A stretch of DNA of 64,000 nucleotides, taken from positions 16,604 to 80,603 of the forward strand of contig NZ_SBHN01000026.1 of NCBI RefSeq assembly GCF_006980715.1, in the 5' to 3' direction. Shown here one piece after another: positions 18,401 through 26,461 of this stretch (positions within the stretch are counted from its first letter, which is position 1; every line of letters begins with the position of its first letter). The notes under the pieces were generated by a model, which saw only the letters and a list, made by a program, of their open reading frames with translations, searched no databases and was not told where the DNA came from. The DNA is from Telmatospirillum sp. J64-1. Lineage in GTDB: Bacteria > Pseudomonadota > Alphaproteobacteria > Rhodospirillales > Magnetospirillaceae. A program made the translations under genes and the position numbers.

Positions 18401-19866
18401 TAGTCGGCGAAGAAAACATCGACGGCCTGGAAATGGTCGCACCACAGATGCTGGTATATTCCATTGCGTCGGAATACCCGGTCAACTCTCAGTCTTTGGC
18501 CGAGTTGAGCCGGAGCGAGAACGCGGCCTACTATCTCTTCACCTCCGGCACCACCGGCAAGCCGAAATGCGTTGTATTGTGCAACCGGGCCACCTCCAAT
18601 GTCATCGGGCACACGCAGACGCTCTGGCAGGTCGGGCCGCAGGATGTCTTCATCTCGGTGACGCCGCTGCATCACGACATGTCCGTGTTCGATGTTTTTG
18701 GCGCATTGAGCGCTGGTGCCACCCTCGTTCTACCCGCCCCCGGCGAAGAAAAGGATGCCGTGGCGTGGAACCGCCTCGTGCAGCGATACGGGGTGACCGT
18801 GTGGTGCTCGGTTCCGGCGATTCTCGAGATGCTCCTGACATGTCGCCAGAGCGACGAACTTCGCTCGCTACGGCTGATCGCCCAAGGAGGGGATTACATC
18901 AAGCCGGCTACTATTGCAGCCTTGCGCACCATTCTGCCCGAATGCCGGTTGTTCTCGCTGGGCGGCCCCACCGAAACAACCATCTGGAGCATCTGGCATG
19001 AGATCACGGCTGAGGACGAAGCAATCATTCCCTACGGCCGCCCCCTGCCAGGCAGCCGCTATTACCTCCTGAACGATGCAGGAGAGCACTGCCCGGCCGG
19101 TGTCGTGGGAAGAATCCACACTGCCGGAGTCAGCTTGTCTCTCGGCTACCTGGAAGACGGAGTTCTCACACGGTCTGACTTCGTGACCATCCTTAACGAG
19201 CACAACAGGCCGATACAGGCGTTCCGCACCGGCGATCTGGGCCGCTATCGCGAGGACGGCACCCTCCTGTTTGCCGGTCGGGTCAACGGTTATGTGAAAG
19301 TGCGCGGGGTCAGGATTTCGCTACCGGATATCGAAAACGAACTGTCCAAGCACGAAAACATCCAGAGCATTCTGGTAACCGACTTCGGTGATGCGCGCAC
19401 AGGCGAGATAGCCCTGGGTGCGCTATATGTCGGAGCCGAGATGCCAGTGGCCGAACTGCGCAGCTTCGCTCGCCACCAGTTGCCTGACTCCCACGTGCCT
19501 AGCCGCTTTCTGAGGGTTCCGGAACTGCCATTAACGGGCAACGGCAAGCCTGATCGGGCCCGTGCTCGCACGTTGCTGTTCACAGGAGCCGGAGCAAGTC
19601 CAGCGCCCGACGCCATATCGGCACAGCCCCCCACACACGCCCAGCAGATCCTCGGCATCTACCTAGGTGTCATCGGCAAACAGCATCGTGAAGACGTAGG
19701 CGAAGAGACCGCCTTTCTCGACCTCGGTCTTCTGCCGTCTCATCTTCGCTCCATCGCCACAGGCCTGCGCGAAGCGTTCGGCGTCGACCTGTCACCCGGC
19801 CTCCTGGCCCGCTGCCGCAATGCACGACAGGTACAGGCCCTACTTCAGAACGTGCCCCAAGGCTGA
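15424..19866 (+). CDS. Nonribosomal peptide synthetase, Cy-Cy-A-PCP (VibF-like)
   Basis: 1480 residues. Cy1 (~11-450) begins LTAMQAAYWVGR and has DMIAADPSS (DxxxxDxxS, ~144). Cy2 (~460-890) begins LTPLQQAYLMGR but has DALILDGQG, with Gly for the final Ser. The A domain (~895-1390) has TSGTTGKPK (~1040), GGPTETTIW (~1178), FRTGDLGRY and catalytic Lys in GNGKPDR. A carrier domain ends the protein, with an atypical serine context (LGLLPSHLRS). Tandem Cy domains recall VibF, where DHB and Thr are condensed and cyclised to an oxazoline. By eye the ten specificity residues read D-M-F-C-I-Q-L-I-W-K, matching no standard code; Thr, Ser or Cys is expected. There is no thioesterase. ATG 15454 is an alternative start. 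Confidence 0.88.
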   Translation: MGCQYGTHKTMRDLTAMQAAYWVGRHAAGPLGGVAAHLYAEFDGCGIDVARLRRAVRALFQTHGMLRLSVDADGLQTIRPLEERHGLVVENLCHLDDASLSHALTAKREAKTHQRLNLGEGEAIDLSLSLLPDGRFRLHVDLDMIAADPSSFRVLMEDLARFYEEPMLANQPPSVSYFDYLSCLRTKPDAAQRRDQDRQWWQARLAQMPPAPPLPWRDAMETTPIRSERFAARLEATERQALEHAARRHGVTLSTLMLALFALTLGTHTGAQRFRLNVPMFYRHRCLEDVDRLLGDFSELLILGVDLDAKQSLLELCQCIAGELAQLISHAVYPGVSVMRNLSRQQGGMQLAPVVFTSGLNMPGGELFSERVTRRFGEMTWVISQAPQVALDAQAAAVDGGILVNWDVRLDALPTSWVQPFFEDYLTCLRLVVGSSDRLTTPLVQAFPILHERRVAKTIMETPLTPLQQAYLMGRREHLPLGGVAMQEFREYRGRIVTEELRRRLARLVRRHDALRTRIDEDRLVQRVDPDPVTNLEELDLRVLTPAEAWQQVDTLREDYTHRLCDPSRSPWHLLLIQLPPDAADSHVLFARFDALILDGQGIAAILTELLAEQDFPAPVPAGEAIRIDAGNRDTDAAYWTARLQSFTGPMRLPWLKPLASIKASRYRREHLMIPREHLTALSRLGAQHGLFRNAILSTLILDVLARWCEEGTMCVAVPVALPQAGQLSNASSFIPLLYDPTSGSLEDRARRVQTSILEGLEHLAFSGVDLNRLLLSRHPDGPPLPVVLTNALSWPKLRPDGPVRLQGGLTQTPQTAMDIRLTLDEWDNLELCIDYAEQALSPALVRDLLHAMGKALEAVARRGVLDLQARDFIDHAHYRHNGKEEDFICSSFLQRIAQHLFETGADKTALICGKNHISYGQLGRNVAAIMHGLDQRGLRKGNIVAICLPRGPEHVTVTLACALLGILWVPVDAGSPPDRLRVLLDTCRPDLVVGEENIDGLEMVAPQMLVYSIASEYPVNSQSLAELSRSENAAYYLFTSGTTGKPKCVVLCNRATSNVIGHTQTLWQVGPQDVFISVTPLHHDMSVFDVFGALSAGATLVLPAPGEEKDAVAWNRLVQRYGVTVWCSVPAILEMLLTCRQSDELRSLRLIAQGGDYIKPATIAALRTILPECRLFSLGGPTETTIWSIWHEITAEDEAIIPYGRPLPGSRYYLLNDAGEHCPAGVVGRIHTAGVSLSLGYLEDGVLTRSDFVTILNEHNRPIQAFRTGDLGRYREDGTLLFAGRVNGYVKVRGVRISLPDIENELSKHENIQSILVTDFGDARTGEIALGALYVGAEMPVAELRSFARHQLPDSHVPSRFLRVPELPLTGNGKPDRARARTLLFTGAGASPAPDAISAQPPTHAQQILGIYLGVIGKQHREDVGEETAFLDLGLLPSHLRSIATGLREAFGVDLSPGLLARCRNARQVQALLQNVPQG

Positions 19867-19907
19867 TCCGCCGCCCGCCCGTTCTCATCAATACATAGGG
19901 ACGAAGC

Positions 19908-21243
19908 ATGTCAGCAATCGAACCAAGCGGCGAGTGGTTGCCGCTCACCTTGGCGCAGTTGGATTTCTGGGAAGAGTTCATCCTGAATCCGGGACGGCCG
20001 CTTTCTACCGTGGCGCATTGCCTCGACTTCCAGGGCGAGGTGAACCAGGACGCCCTATGCCAGGCGATCAGCCGTACCGCCCGCGAGGCGGACGTCCTTT
20101 CCGTGCGATTTCACGTGCCCCCCGGCGCAACCGTTCCTTTGCAGCAATGTGACCCGGACCGCGCCCCGATGCCGAAGTTGCTCGACCTGCGCGGCTGCGA
20201 TGATCCGCTCTCCGAGAGCCCGCTCACTGATGCAAGCCGACGTCGAGGCCTATCTCGAACTGCTTGATGGGCCCCTGGTGGAACAGTGGCTGATCCGGGT
20301 TGGAGCCGAGCGCTATCTTTGGTACATCCGCGGCCACCACATCATTCTTGATGGGTATGCCATGATGCTGCTGGAACAGCGCTGTGCCCGGCTCTACATG
20401 CACTTCCTCGGACGCGGCGATGCTGGCCCACCATTTCATCCCTTCGCCAGTTACCTTGCCGAAGAAAAGCGCTACTGCACCAGCCCGAGATTCGCAACCG
20501 ACCGCCTATACTGGAAGAATTACCTGGAACAAGGCCGGTTGCCATCGCTGCACAAGGATCAGGAGGGCTATGGAGGCGGCGGACTACACCATGAAAGCTC
20601 CCTGTCCCCAACCATAAGCCAACTTCTACGCCAGTTGGCGAACGAAACCGGGATCGGCTGGCCGGACCTGCTGATCTTATTATCCGGCGCCTACCTGTAC
20701 CAGCACCTGCCAGCGGCGCGCTCCGGCAACGGGTCCCTCCTCCCGCTGTGGCTGCCGCTCATGAGCCGCTGGGGCAGCGTCGGCGCATACATGCCGGCAA
20801 TGGTGGTGAACATCCTGCCCCTGTGGATCGATATCCGGCAGGAAGAGACGCTGGGCATGTTCCTGCGCCGACAGGCCGGCGCCCTGCGCGAACAGCGGGC
20901 CCACAGCCGCTACCGCATTGAGCAGATCGCTCTCGATCAGCGGCTAGGGCAAGGTCGCCGCTACTTCTTTTCTCCTCTGGTGAATGTACTCCCCTTTGAT
21001 CCCCCGCAGTTCACAAACTGCAGGGTGACGCGCGAGATACTCTCCAGCGGCTACGGCGACGGGTTCAACATCACCTACCACAGCCACAGCGACGGAGCTG
21101 AGCTGATGGTGGATATCGATGCAGACCCAGCCATGACAAACCTGGAGGACTTTGCGCGGCACCGGCTCGACCTGCCGGCATTTCTTTCCCACGCCTTGAA
21201 GCCCGGTTCCCTGCATCGCAGACTGGAGACACTTTGTCCGTAA
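19908..21243 (+). pseudogene. Stand-alone condensation-domain protein (VibH-like), frameshifted
   Basis: The first ~105 codons (from ATG 19908, after AGGGACGAAG) encode a condensation-domain start (LPLTLAQLDFWEEFILNPG). The rest of the domain continues in the +1 frame from about 20226, with HHIILDG (HHxxxDG catalytic motif), and then runs to 21243. Removing one base near 20226 would join LSESPL to MQADVEAYLELLDGPL, the normal C-domain layout. A separate start at ATG 20230 would lack the conserved N-terminal subdomain. Family role: free C enzymes such as VibH join DHB-carrier to a polyamine. As read, the gene is broken by a 1-base shift, unless this is a sequencing error. Confidence 0.75.
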
Positions 21244-21257
21244 AGACACCAATGTAT

Positions 21258-21276
21258 GAGAATGAGACTCAATATC
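21258..21276. promoter_or_regulatory. Fur box upstream of fepB
   Basis: GAGAATGAGACTCAATATC matches 15 of 19 Fur consensus positions. It lies 15 bases after the condensation-protein stop and 102 bases before the fepB ATG. This suggests that fepBDG has its own iron-repressed promoter. Confidence 0.72.
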
Positions 21277-21378
21277 ATATTGATGCCTGGACTACTTCTG
21301 CGATAATCTCACCCTCCATATCGCCTGTAGGCTTTGTGCCTGAAGCGGCTCTTCGATTGTCATGAACCCGAGGAAAGT

Positions 21379-22368
21379 ATGCGAATTGGGAAGAGACTGG
21401 TCCTGCTCTGCCGGATGCTGGTTCTCTCCGTCCTGACAGTCGGGACGACGGCTTATGCTGGACAGAGCGACCAATCCCAGGCGGCTTGGCCGCGCAGCTT
21501 GGTCAATGCCGATGGAAGCCGGACCACTATTTCCCTCCAGCCACAGCGCATTCTTTCCACCTCGGTCACGATCACCGGAACATTGCTCGCCGTCGATGCA
21601 CCGCTGGTCGCCAGTGCGACCACGGTCAATGGTCACTTCTTCGACCAATGGGCCGGGATCGCGGAAGCGCGCGGCGTGGAAAAGCTGTGGCCTGCTGGCA
21701 GTGTGGATCTGGAAGCCGCCTATGCCATCGCTCCCGACCTGATCGTCGTATCGTCCAGCGGTGCCGATTCCGCCCTGCCACAACTGAGTGAATTGCGGCA
21801 AATCGCGCCCACCATTGTCCTGGATTACGGCGGGCAAACATGGCAGGAACTCGCCCTGCTGATCGGTCAAGCCACCGGGCTGGAAGCGCAGGTGAAGGAC
21901 AAGCTGGCCGCATTCGAGGCCTATCTCGCCGAAGCACGGGCGAAGATTTCGGTCCCTCCGGGATTGACCAACATCATCAGCTATAACGGGCCAGGGACGC
22001 TCAATCCGGTCGCCACCAGCGAGGGCGTCCACGGCAGGCTGCTCGGTGCGCTGGGGTTCACGATCGAGTCGCCGCCACGGAGCTGGCAGAGCGATGGCAA
22101 TCCCAGCAATGACTTCATCCGCGCCCAGTACGAGCACCTGACCGAGCTGAAGGCGCCGACCACCTTCCTGCTCAGTGCCGACGACGACCGGGCCGCGGCG
22201 TTCATGCGCGACCCGATCCTGGCCAACCTGCCGGCGGTCCGCAACGGCCAGGTCTATGGCCTGGGCGTGAATTCGTTCCGCATCGATTTCTTCAGCGCCC
22301 GTGAAATCGTCGACGGCATCGTCGCACGCTTCGCCAGCGACCGCCGCATCTCCGATGGCCGAAACTAG
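21379..22368 (+). CDS. fepB: Periplasmic ferric-siderophore-binding protein FepB-like
   Basis: 329 residues with an N-terminal signal peptide (MRIGKRLVLLCRMLVLSVLTV, cleavage near AYAG). The body has the class III binding-protein layout: PQRILSTSVTITGTLLAVDAP, then DLEAAYAIAPDLIVVSS, and a C-terminal VRNGQVYGLGVNSFRIDFFSA. This closely resembles FepB of the enterobactin system. It captures ferric catecholate in the periplasm and passes it to FepDG. Start 21379 follows GAGGAAAG. It overlaps fepD by 14 bases. Confidence 0.88.
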   Translation: MRIGKRLVLLCRMLVLSVLTVGTTAYAGQSDQSQAAWPRSLVNADGSRTTISLQPQRILSTSVTITGTLLAVDAPLVASATTVNGHFFDQWAGIAEARGVEKLWPAGSVDLEAAYAIAPDLIVVSSSGADSALPQLSELRQIAPTIVLDYGGQTWQELALLIGQATGLEAQVKDKLAAFEAYLAEARAKISVPPGLTNIISYNGPGTLNPVATSEGVHGRLLGALGFTIESPPRSWQSDGNPSNDFIRAQYEHLTELKAPTTFLLSADDDRAAAFMRDPILANLPAVRNGQVYGLGVNSFRIDFFSAREIVDGIVARFASDRRISDGRN

Positions 22369-23434
22369 TCCATTGGCACTTCACGCCGTTCCGACGCACG
22401 GACCAGAACGGGGACACGAGGAATCGCGCATCCTCCGCATCAGGCGCCGCCGTTGGGGACTGATCCTCTGCACAATGCTGCTAATCCTGATATCCGTCAT
22501 CAGCATCTTTGTCGGCACCCGATCAATCCCGCCGCGCGTCACGCTGGAGGCTCTTACCGCCTTCGACCCCGCCAGCAGCGAACATCTGCTCGTTCGCCAT
22601 CTACGTGTGCCGCGCGCCTTGCTGGGTATCGTGGTCGGCTGTGCGCTGGGCGTGGCCGGAGCGATCATGCAGGCGCTGACGCGCAACCCGCTCGCCGATC
22701 CCGGCATTCTCGGTGTCAATGCGGGGGCCACCTTGGCCATCGTGGTGGCAATCGCCTTTTTCGGCATCATCGACGTAACCGGATATATGTGGTTCGGCTT
22801 GGTCGGCGCAGCCCTGGCGGGTGCCGGAGTCTATCTGCTGGGCGGCATCCGACACGGCCTCAATCCGGTGCGGCTGGTATTGGCGGGATCTGCCCTCAGC
22901 GTCGTGCTGCTGGCACTGACACAGATCATCACCGTCAACAGCGACGAACAGGTCTTCGACCAGTTCCGCCACTGGGTCGTGGGATCCTTGCAGGGACGGG
23001 GGACCGATGTCCTGCTGCCGGCCGCCCTGCTCTCCGCACTGGCGCTGGCGGCATCCTTCGGGCTGGCCCGGATGCTCGATACCGTCGCCCTTGGGCATGA
23101 CACCGGCAAGGCCCTGGGCGCCAGTCCCCGGACGGTATGGATCTTCTCGGCCCTGATCGTCATCATCCTGTCCGGAACCGCGACCGCTGCGGCCGGGCCG
23201 ATCAGCTTCGTCGGCCTGACGGCACCCCATGTCGCCCGCTTCGTCGTTGGCCCCGATCATCGCTGGCTGCTGCCGTTCTCGATGCTGTTTTCGGCATTGA
23301 TGGTCGTCGGAGCCGATGTCCTGGGACGCTTCGCCGGCCATCCGGGCGAGGTAGCCGTCGGCATCATGGTTGCCCTGATCGGCGGGCCGTTCTTCATCCT
23401 CCTGGTACGGCGCTGGCGGATGGTGCGTCTATGA
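22355..23434 (+). CDS. fepD: Ferric siderophore ABC permease FepD-like
   Basis: FecCD-family inner-membrane permease of 359 residues with about nine or ten helices. Conserved landmarks: LRVPRALLGIVVGCALGVAG, MQALTRNPLADPGILGVNAG (the FecCD core motif) and ISFVGLTAPHVARFVVGPDHR. The chosen ATG (MAETSPL) lies inside the end of fepB, and its stop overlaps the fepG start (ATGA), so the three genes are translationally coupled. It forms the channel heterodimer with FepG, powered by FepC. Confidence 0.9.
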   Translation: MAETSPLALHAVPTHGPERGHEESRILRIRRRRWGLILCTMLLILISVISIFVGTRSIPPRVTLEALTAFDPASSEHLLVRHLRVPRALLGIVVGCALGVAGAIMQALTRNPLADPGILGVNAGATLAIVVAIAFFGIIDVTGYMWFGLVGAALAGAGVYLLGGIRHGLNPVRLVLAGSALSVVLLALTQIITVNSDEQVFDQFRHWVVGSLQGRGTDVLLPAALLSALALAASFGLARMLDTVALGHDTGKALGASPRTVWIFSALIVIILSGTATAAAGPISFVGLTAPHVARFVVGPDHRWLLPFSMLFSALMVVGADVLGRFAGHPGEVAVGIMVALIGGPFFILLVRRWRMVRL

Positions 23435-24480
23435 AGGAAAACGCCATCGCCCTTCCTGTACGGGTTTGGCGCCTGGGCCGCTGGTCCCTGCTCTACTCGC
23501 CGCGCGCCCTCACCGTCTGCACGGTCCTGGTCCTTCTCATCCTGCTGTCGGCCTTCCTGACGCTGACCCTCGGCAAGATGGATATACGCCTCGCTCACGT
23601 CTTCGCCGCTCTGCTGGGCAAGGGGGAAGGCGGGCTGCGCGACCACATCATTCTCAACATTCGGCTGCCGCGGGTGATGGCGGCATTTTTTGTCGGGGCG
23701 GCCCTGGGCGTTTCCGGTGCCGTTTTCCAATCCATTTCGCGCAACGCCTTGGGCTCGCCGGACGTCATCGGCTTCACTACCGGTGCGGCGACAGGCGCAC
23801 TCGCCCAGATCATGCTGTTCGACCCGGGGGCGATGCAGGTTGCCCTGGCTGCAGTAATGGGCGGCGTACTTACGGCGGTGATGGTCTATGTCCTTGCACG
23901 TCATGGCGGCGTGGTCGGCAGTTACCGGCTCATTCTCACCGGCATCGGCGTGGGGGCGGTACTCAGTGCCCTGAACGGGCTGATGCTGGTGCGCGGCAAC
24001 CTGGACAACGCAGTTATGGCCAATCTCTGGCTTGCCGGTTCCCTACACGCGCGGACCTGGGCGCATGTGGTACCGGTGATCTTCGGCGTCCTCCTACTGG
24101 TACCGGTGATCGCCATCGGCGCATCGGCCCTCAGGATGATCGAGATGGGTGACGATATCGCCAGCCAATTGGGAATTCATGTCGAGCGGGTTCGCCTCTC
24201 CATGATCTTCGCCGCCGTCGTCCTGGCGGCTTTGGCCGTCGGTGCCGCCGGACCTATCGCCTTCATCGCCCTTGCCGCCCCGCAACTGGCCCTCCGCCTG
24301 TGCCGCGGCACTGGTCTACCGGTCCTCTCTGCCGGGCTGATGGGCGGCTTCCTGTTGCTCGCTGCCGATCTGCTGACCCAGTCGCTGCCCCTGCCGGTCA
24401 GCGTTCCCATCGGACGCATGACCGGGATCGTCGGCGGCCTCTATCTCGTCTGGCTGTTGACCCGATCCCGGCAATTCTGA
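23431..24480 (+). CDS. fepG: Ferric siderophore ABC permease FepG-like
   Basis: Second FecCD-family permease, 349 residues. Family landmarks: LNIRLPRVMAAFFVGAALGV, FQSISRNALGSPDVIGFTTG, GPIAFIALAAPQLALRLCRG and a C-terminal LPVSVPIGRMTGIVGGLYLVWLL. The ATG overlaps the fepD stop. Downstream, instead of an intact receptor or ATPase, comes a receptor remnant; the ATPase gene lies about 820 bases further on. Confidence 0.9.
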   Translation: MKENAIALPVRVWRLGRWSLLYSPRALTVCTVLVLLILLSAFLTLTLGKMDIRLAHVFAALLGKGEGGLRDHIILNIRLPRVMAAFFVGAALGVSGAVFQSISRNALGSPDVIGFTTGAATGALAQIMLFDPGAMQVALAAVMGGVLTAVMVYVLARHGGVVGSYRLILTGIGVGAVLSALNGLMLVRGNLDNAVMANLWLAGSLHARTWAHVVPVIFGVLLLVPVIAIGASALRMIEMGDDIASQLGIHVERVRLSMIFAAVVLAALAVGAAGPIAFIALAAPQLALRLCRGTGLPVLSAGLMGGFLLLAADLLTQSLPLPVSVPIGRMTGIVGGLYLVWLLTRSRQF

Positions 24481-24527
24481 GAACTCGGCTATTCCTTCCT
24501 CGTCTCTAATCAGGAAACAGAATTCCG

Positions 24528-24891
24528 CCCCCAAACGTTATTGCGAATGATGGCTTTGACATCGAAGGAAGTGACCTGCCCCGCGCCCCGAAACTCACTG
24601 CCGCCATGGGGGGCTGCGTGGATGTTCGCCGAGAATTTTGATCTCAGCGGCAACGTCACCTATACCGGCGCCTACTATTCGGCCGTGGACAACGACCCTC
24701 GCGGCAAGCTCAAGGCGCATTGGCTGGCAAACGCCCAACTGGGCTATGATTTCGGTTCCGGCCGCGCCGCCGTATTCGTCGAGAACCTGTTCGACTCGGA
24801 CGACCGGCTGCTGGTGTTCAATAACGACGAAACACCCCCCCTTCTCCAGCGTCCGCGCATATTCGGCGCATCTCTGGAATTGCGGTTCTAA
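24528..24891 (+). pseudogene. TonB-dependent siderophore receptor, C-terminal remnant with a frameshift
   Basis: About 120 codons of an outer-membrane receptor C-terminus remain. The first part reads NVIANDGFDIEGSDLPRAPK, then LTAAMG. The reading frame must then shift at a G6 run (24607-24612) to continue AAWMFAENFDLSGNVTYTGA through to the final aromatic RIFGASLELRF typical of beta-barrel ends. Deleting one G restores a continuous frame. The plug domain and most of the barrel are missing, so the receptor is non-functional. Position between fepG and fepC is where a cognate receptor would be expected. Confidence 0.85.
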
Positions 24892-24922
24892 CTCCTCTTC
24901 CGATCACACAAGGAGGCCGGCC

Positions 24923-24960
24923 GAGGCTGCAGACCTTTCGTACCGAAGGCCTGCAGCCTC
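24923..24960 (+). terminator. Hairpin after the receptor remnant
   Basis: GAGGCTGCAG (24923-24932) and CTGCAGCCTC (24951-24960) are perfect 10-base inverted arms, with partial CCTT/AAGG pairing inside the loop. It begins about 30 bases after the receptor stop. No long T-run follows, so it is a hairpin terminator candidate, probably the original receptor terminator. Confidence 0.5.
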
Positions 24961-25103
24961 TGATGCTCGCCGAATAACGGGAGACCAAGAAGGTGGGAAC
25001 TTCGGACAGGATGGCGGCAGTCGGTCCGCAACCGGCCTTGAAACCAAGCGAGCATGAAGAGCGCTCATGGCTCCGACCGAGCCGTTCGCCCGAGTCTTGG
25101 GCA

Positions 25104-25289
25104 AGGCTGGAGACGGCGATCGAAACGATGTTGCACCACGTGCCGCATCTCAATATGCGCTACCGCTCCGACCATTACGACACGTCACAAGTCGAAGCCA
25201 TCCGGAAAACCACCAGCGCGACGTTGGCCCGCTTCGTCACCGCCGACGCCACATCGCCGTTGGCAGCGCTGCGGCCATCAATCTTCTGA
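25104..25289 (+). pseudogene. Possible NRPS condensation-domain C-terminal remnant
   Basis: A short frame ends LNMRYRSDHYDTSQVEAIRK, then TTSATLARFVTADATSPLAAL. This resembles the closing segment of NRPS condensation domains (a beta strand, a YD-type step, a helix, then a PL-x-L ending). Nothing upstream in the same frame supplies the rest of such a domain. I read it as the tail of a lost synthetase or amide synthase gene in this siderophore locus. The resemblance is by eye and weak; it could be a small unrelated protein starting at 24993. Confidence 0.35.
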
Positions 25290-25302
25290 GGAAAAGGGCA
25301 GC

Positions 25303-26217
25303 ATGGCAGAACTCGGCATGTTCGGCCCCTCCAAATCCCGCTCCAACGCCCGGGCGCCCTGCCGCCTCTTGGCAGAGAGGTTGCGCCTTGGCTATGGGCA
25401 GCGCGTCATCTGCGAGAATCTTTCCGTCAGCGTCCCCGACGCCCGGTTTACCGCAATCGTCGGCCCCAATGGCTGTGGCAAATCCACTCTGCTGCGCAGC
25501 CTGTGCCGGCTCATGCAGCCGCTGGCCGAACAGGTTTATCTGGATGGAAAGGACATCCACCGCGTGCCCACGCGCCAGCTTGCCCAGCAGATGGGCCTCC
25601 TGCCGCAGAGTTCCCAAGCCCCCTCCGGCATCACCGTTATCGATCTGGTAGCCCGGGGACGCTATCCACATCAGGGGCTGTCTCGCCAGTGGAGCGAGGA
25701 GGACGCCAAGGCCGTGGAGCAGGCCATGACCGCAACCGGCGTCGCGGAACTGGCCGAGTGCCAGGTCGATCAGCTTTCGGGCGGCCAGCGACAGCGGGTA
25801 TGGGTAGCGATGGTGCTGGCACAGCAGACGCCGCTGCTATTGCTCGACGAACCAACGACTTTCCTGGACATCGCCCATCAGATCGACCTGCTGGAGCTGT
25901 TCCGCAACCTCAACCGCACTGCCAACCACACGCTTATCGCCGTCTTGCACGACCTCAATCAGGCCTGCCGCTACGCAGATCACCTGATCGTCATGGCAAA
26001 TGGAAACATCGTCGCCGAAGGCGATCCAGCGAAACTGATGACGGAGGAATTGGTCTCGGAGGTTTTCGGACTGGACAGTGTGATCATCGAAGATCCCGTG
26101 AGCCATACGCCTCTGATGATCCCACGTGGCCGTTCCTCGCGAGCGCAGCTCTCCCTGGAAGATCGCCAGATCCCGGAAAGTCAGCCCCTGGAGAAAGAAC
26201 GGCATGCGGATCGCTGA
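25303..26217 (+). CDS. fepC: Ferric siderophore ABC transporter ATP-binding protein FepC-like
   Basis: 304 residues. Walker A is GPNGCGKST, Q-loop region MGLLPQSSQAPSGITVIDLV, signature LSGGQRQRVWVAMVLAQQ, and Walker B LLLLDEPTTFLD, the exact pattern of FepC/FecE ATPases. H-loop is VLHDLNQACRYADH. The ATG at 25303 follows GAAAAGGGCAGC. It powers the FepDG permease. It is separated from fepDG by about 820 bases of degraded sequence and may depend on read-through or its own weak promoter. The last ~30 residues are variable. Confidence 0.9.
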   Translation: MAELGMFGPSKSRSNARAPCRLLAERLRLGYGQRVICENLSVSVPDARFTAIVGPNGCGKSTLLRSLCRLMQPLAEQVYLDGKDIHRVPTRQLAQQMGLLPQSSQAPSGITVIDLVARGRYPHQGLSRQWSEEDAKAVEQAMTATGVAELAECQVDQLSGGQRQRVWVAMVLAQQTPLLLLDEPTTFLDIAHQIDLLELFRNLNRTANHTLIAVLHDLNQACRYADHLIVMANGNIVAEGDPAKLMTEELVSEVFGLDSVIIEDPVSHTPLMIPRGRSSRAQLSLEDRQIPESQPLEKERHADR

Positions 26218-26268
26218 CCCTATCGGCAACGGCAGCCGAGACGAGATGACTGCCGCTGGACCAGACAA

Positions 26269-26430
26269 AATGCGATCTCCGGTACCGTAACTGCCGCCCA
26301 AGGACTCGGCACCGTCCTCGGCCCTTTATTTGGGACGATTATCTATGCCGTCGATGTCTCGGCGCCCTATGTTCTGATCGCGCTGCTATTAGCGGCACTC
26401 GCTGCGTGGGGTGGGAAGCAGGCTACCTGA
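26269..26430 (+). pseudogene. MFS exporter C-terminal remnant
   Basis: The frame reads NAISGTVTAAQGLGTVLGPL, then FGTIIYAVDVSAPYVLIALL and LAALAAWGGKQAT before a stop at 26428. This is the last two membrane helices of a major facilitator protein, with the typical TxAQGLGxxLGP step. No start or upstream body exists; the frame upstream meets unrelated sequence just after fepC. In siderophore loci such proteins (EntS-like) export the siderophore, so this may be a lost exporter. Substrate is unknown. Confidence 0.7.
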
Positions 26431-26461
26431 GCAACCGGCCGATGCGATGGCTTTTGTATCG

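Noticed and set aside
20230..21243. Separate shorter condensation gene starting at ATG 20230
   Set aside because: It would lack the conserved N-terminal part of the C domain, which is encoded in the other frame immediately upstream; a frameshifted single gene explains both parts better.
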